This document shows positions 63,049 through 64,000 of a stretch of DNA of 64,000 bases, piece after piece; the first letter of the stretch is position 1; each line of letters opens with the position of its first letter. The stretch is taken from assembly GCA_017307955.1 (NCBI GenBank), contig JAFKFV010000019.1, forward strand, positions 124,001 to 188,000, read 5' to 3'. The position numbers were made by a program, and so were the translations under genes. The DNA comes from Allobosea sp. GTDB taxonomy: Bacteria > Pseudomonadota > Alphaproteobacteria > Rhizobiales > Kaistiaceae. The notes below the pieces were generated by a model that was not told the origin of the DNA, made no database searches, and was given only the letters and a program-made list of their open reading frames with translations.

Positions 63049-64000
63049 TCACCCCTTCTCGAACGCTGCCACCACTTCGACATGCGACGACCAGAGGAAC
63101 TGGTCGACGGGGGTGATCCGCGTCAGGCGGTAGCCGCCGTCGATCAGGATGCGGGCGTCGCGGGCGAGCGTCGCGGCGTTGCAGGAGACGCCGACGATGC
63201 GCGGGACGGTCGACTTCGCCAGCATCTCCGACTGCGCCTTGGCGCCGGCGCGCGGCGGATCGAAGACCACCGCGCGGTAGGGCTTCAGCTCCGGCGGCGC
63301 CATCGGATTGAGGAAGAGATCGCGGCGGCGCATCGTGATGGTGCGGATGCCCTTCGAGAAGCGCATCGAGCGGTCGAGCGCCTTCAGCAGCGCCGCATCG
63401 CCCTCGACGGCGAGCACCGGGAAACGGCGGGCGAGGCGCAGCGAGAAGGTGCCGATGCCGGCGAAGAGATCGACGACCGGCTGAGACTTCGCCGCTGCCG
63501 ACTTGCCGCCTCCACTGCCGATCGCGGCGTCGACGAGATCGGCGAGCGCCTGTTCCGAGGCGGCGGTGGCCTGGAGGAAACCGCCAGCGGCCGGATAAAG
63601 GACCGTGTCGCCGAGCCTGAGCTCGGGCTGGCGGCTGGTCGCGACCTCCGTGCCTTCGACGGTGAGCCGCGCCAGCCAGCCTTCGGCGACATGACGGCCG
63701 AGAATGTCGTAGAGCGCCCGCCCCGGCGTGGCGGCGCCGTCGATCGCGACATCGAGGCCGGTATCGGTGGCGGTGACCGTCATGTGCGCCCGCTTGCCGC
63801 GGCCGAGCACGAGACCGGCGAGCGATGACAGGCGCGCCAGCCGCGTCTCGATCGCCGGCACCATCAGCGGGCATTCCTCGATCGCGAGCAGATCGTGGCT
63901 TTCGCGGCGGTTGAAGCCGAGCCGCGTCGTGTCGCCGTCTTTCTCCACCGTGAAGACGGCGCGGCGGCGGCTATGCGGGCCGATGGCGATGAGCGGGTCG
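63049..64000 (-). CDS. rlmD: 23S rRNA (uracil-5-)-methyltransferase, partial (RlmD/TrmA family)
   Basis: The gene continues beyond the right edge; 316 codons are visible, with the frame open to 64000 (DPLIAIGPHSRRRAVF). It has the SAM motif VVDLFAGIGTFSLRLA, FDPPRAGAK, the catalytic cysteine in GVSCNAATLARD and VDQFLWSSHVEVVAAF near the C-terminus. A CP pair (ECPLM) fits the last Fe-S ligand of the RumA subgroup. RlmC versus RlmD specificity is not certain. Confidence 0.88.
   Translation of the reverse strand, partial: DPLIAIGPHSRRRAVFTVEKDGDTTRLGFNRRESHDLLAIEECPLMVPAIETRLARLSSLAGLVLGRGKRAHMTVTATDTGLDVAIDGAATPGRALYDILGRHVAEGWLARLTVEGTEVATSRQPELRLGDTVLYPAAGGFLQATAASEQALADLVDAAIGSGGGKSAAAKSQPVVDLFAGIGTFSLRLARRFPVLAVEGDAALLKALDRSMRFSKGIRTITMRRRDLFLNPMAPPELKPYRAVVFDPPRAGAKAQSEMLAKSTVPRIVGVSCNAATLARDARILIDGGYRLTRITPVDQFLWSSHVEVVAAFEKG

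Overview
The window is GC-rich chromosomal DNA, densely packed with genes, from an alphaproteobacterium. Hyphomicrobiales (Rhizobiales) is the likely order. The supporting genes are a RirA-type Rrf2 iron regulator with three spaced cysteines, a fructose-type FrcBCA transporter with a ROK regulator, a rhizobial-type porin, paired DUF1176 proteins and DUF1344/DUF3307 proteins. The genus cannot be fixed from the sequence; a Kaistia/Rhizobium-like soil or water heterotroph is a reasonable guess. I see no insertion sequence, integrase, prophage or CRISPR array.

Layout. 0-5 kb: an RND efflux adaptor (its pump is cut by the left edge), an AraC regulator diverging from an orphan UgpC-type sugar ABC ATPase, rirA, a stand-alone cyclic-nucleotide-binding protein and DUF3307. 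5-10 kb: a ROK regulator and the frcB-frcC-frcA operon. 10-16 kb: a small conserved ORF with a strong terminator, a translationally coupled class III aminotransferase/glutamine-synthetase-like pair, and a GGDEF-EAL protein. 16-18.5 kb: exbB-exbD-tonB behind a promoter carrying an Irr-like palindrome. 18.5-24.6 kb (minus strand): mgtA, a small-molecule kinase, an enolase paralogue with an altered active site, and an extended SDR; a proline-rich leader ORF plus terminator hairpin precedes mgtA. 25 kb: tRNA-Pro(CGG) and tRNA-Gln(UUG), then a membrane-anchored TPR protein.

27.5-32 kb: a probable catabolic cluster (BKACE, VOC, Rieske ferredoxin, double carboxymuconolactone-decarboxylase-like protein), then three small membrane proteins including a DUF202 protein. 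32-34.5 kb: an apparent deletion chimera. The front of an AspT-like antiporter is joined in frame to the rear of an Amt ammonium transporter, with one TGA at the codon equivalent to E. coli AmtB Trp148. 34.5-39 kb: a FUSC-type exporter diverging from a LysR gene whose stop overlaps the start of a porin gene. 39-42.5 kb: the complete ECF nickel transporter nikKMLQO with a textbook NikR operator (GTATGA-N16-TCATAC) over its promoter. 42.6-47.6 kb: the DAB inorganic-carbon system (dabB-dabA) and a divergent LysR gene.

47.6-64 kb: a membrane protein diverging from an SDR-TetR operon through two palindromic operators, a 53-residue lipoprotein, dxs, DoxX, an SCO/SenC protein, several conserved unknowns, a GlcD-type flavin dehydrogenase, fabI, a histidine phosphatase, aroC, tandem DUF1176 proteins, a MazEF-type toxin-antitoxin pair, and rlmD, cut by the right edge.

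How it fits together: metal supply is the recurrent theme. TonB energy transduction and RirA point to iron, NikKMLQO to nickel and MgtA to magnesium. CO2/bicarbonate uptake (DAB), sugar uptake (Frc, UgpC) and housekeeping lipid, isoprenoid and aromatic synthesis (fabI, dxs, aroC) surround it. The strongest candidates for new biology are the AspT-Amt chimera, the leader/attenuator before mgtA, the ribosome-site hairpin before the cNMP protein, and the BKACE-Rieske-CMD cluster.
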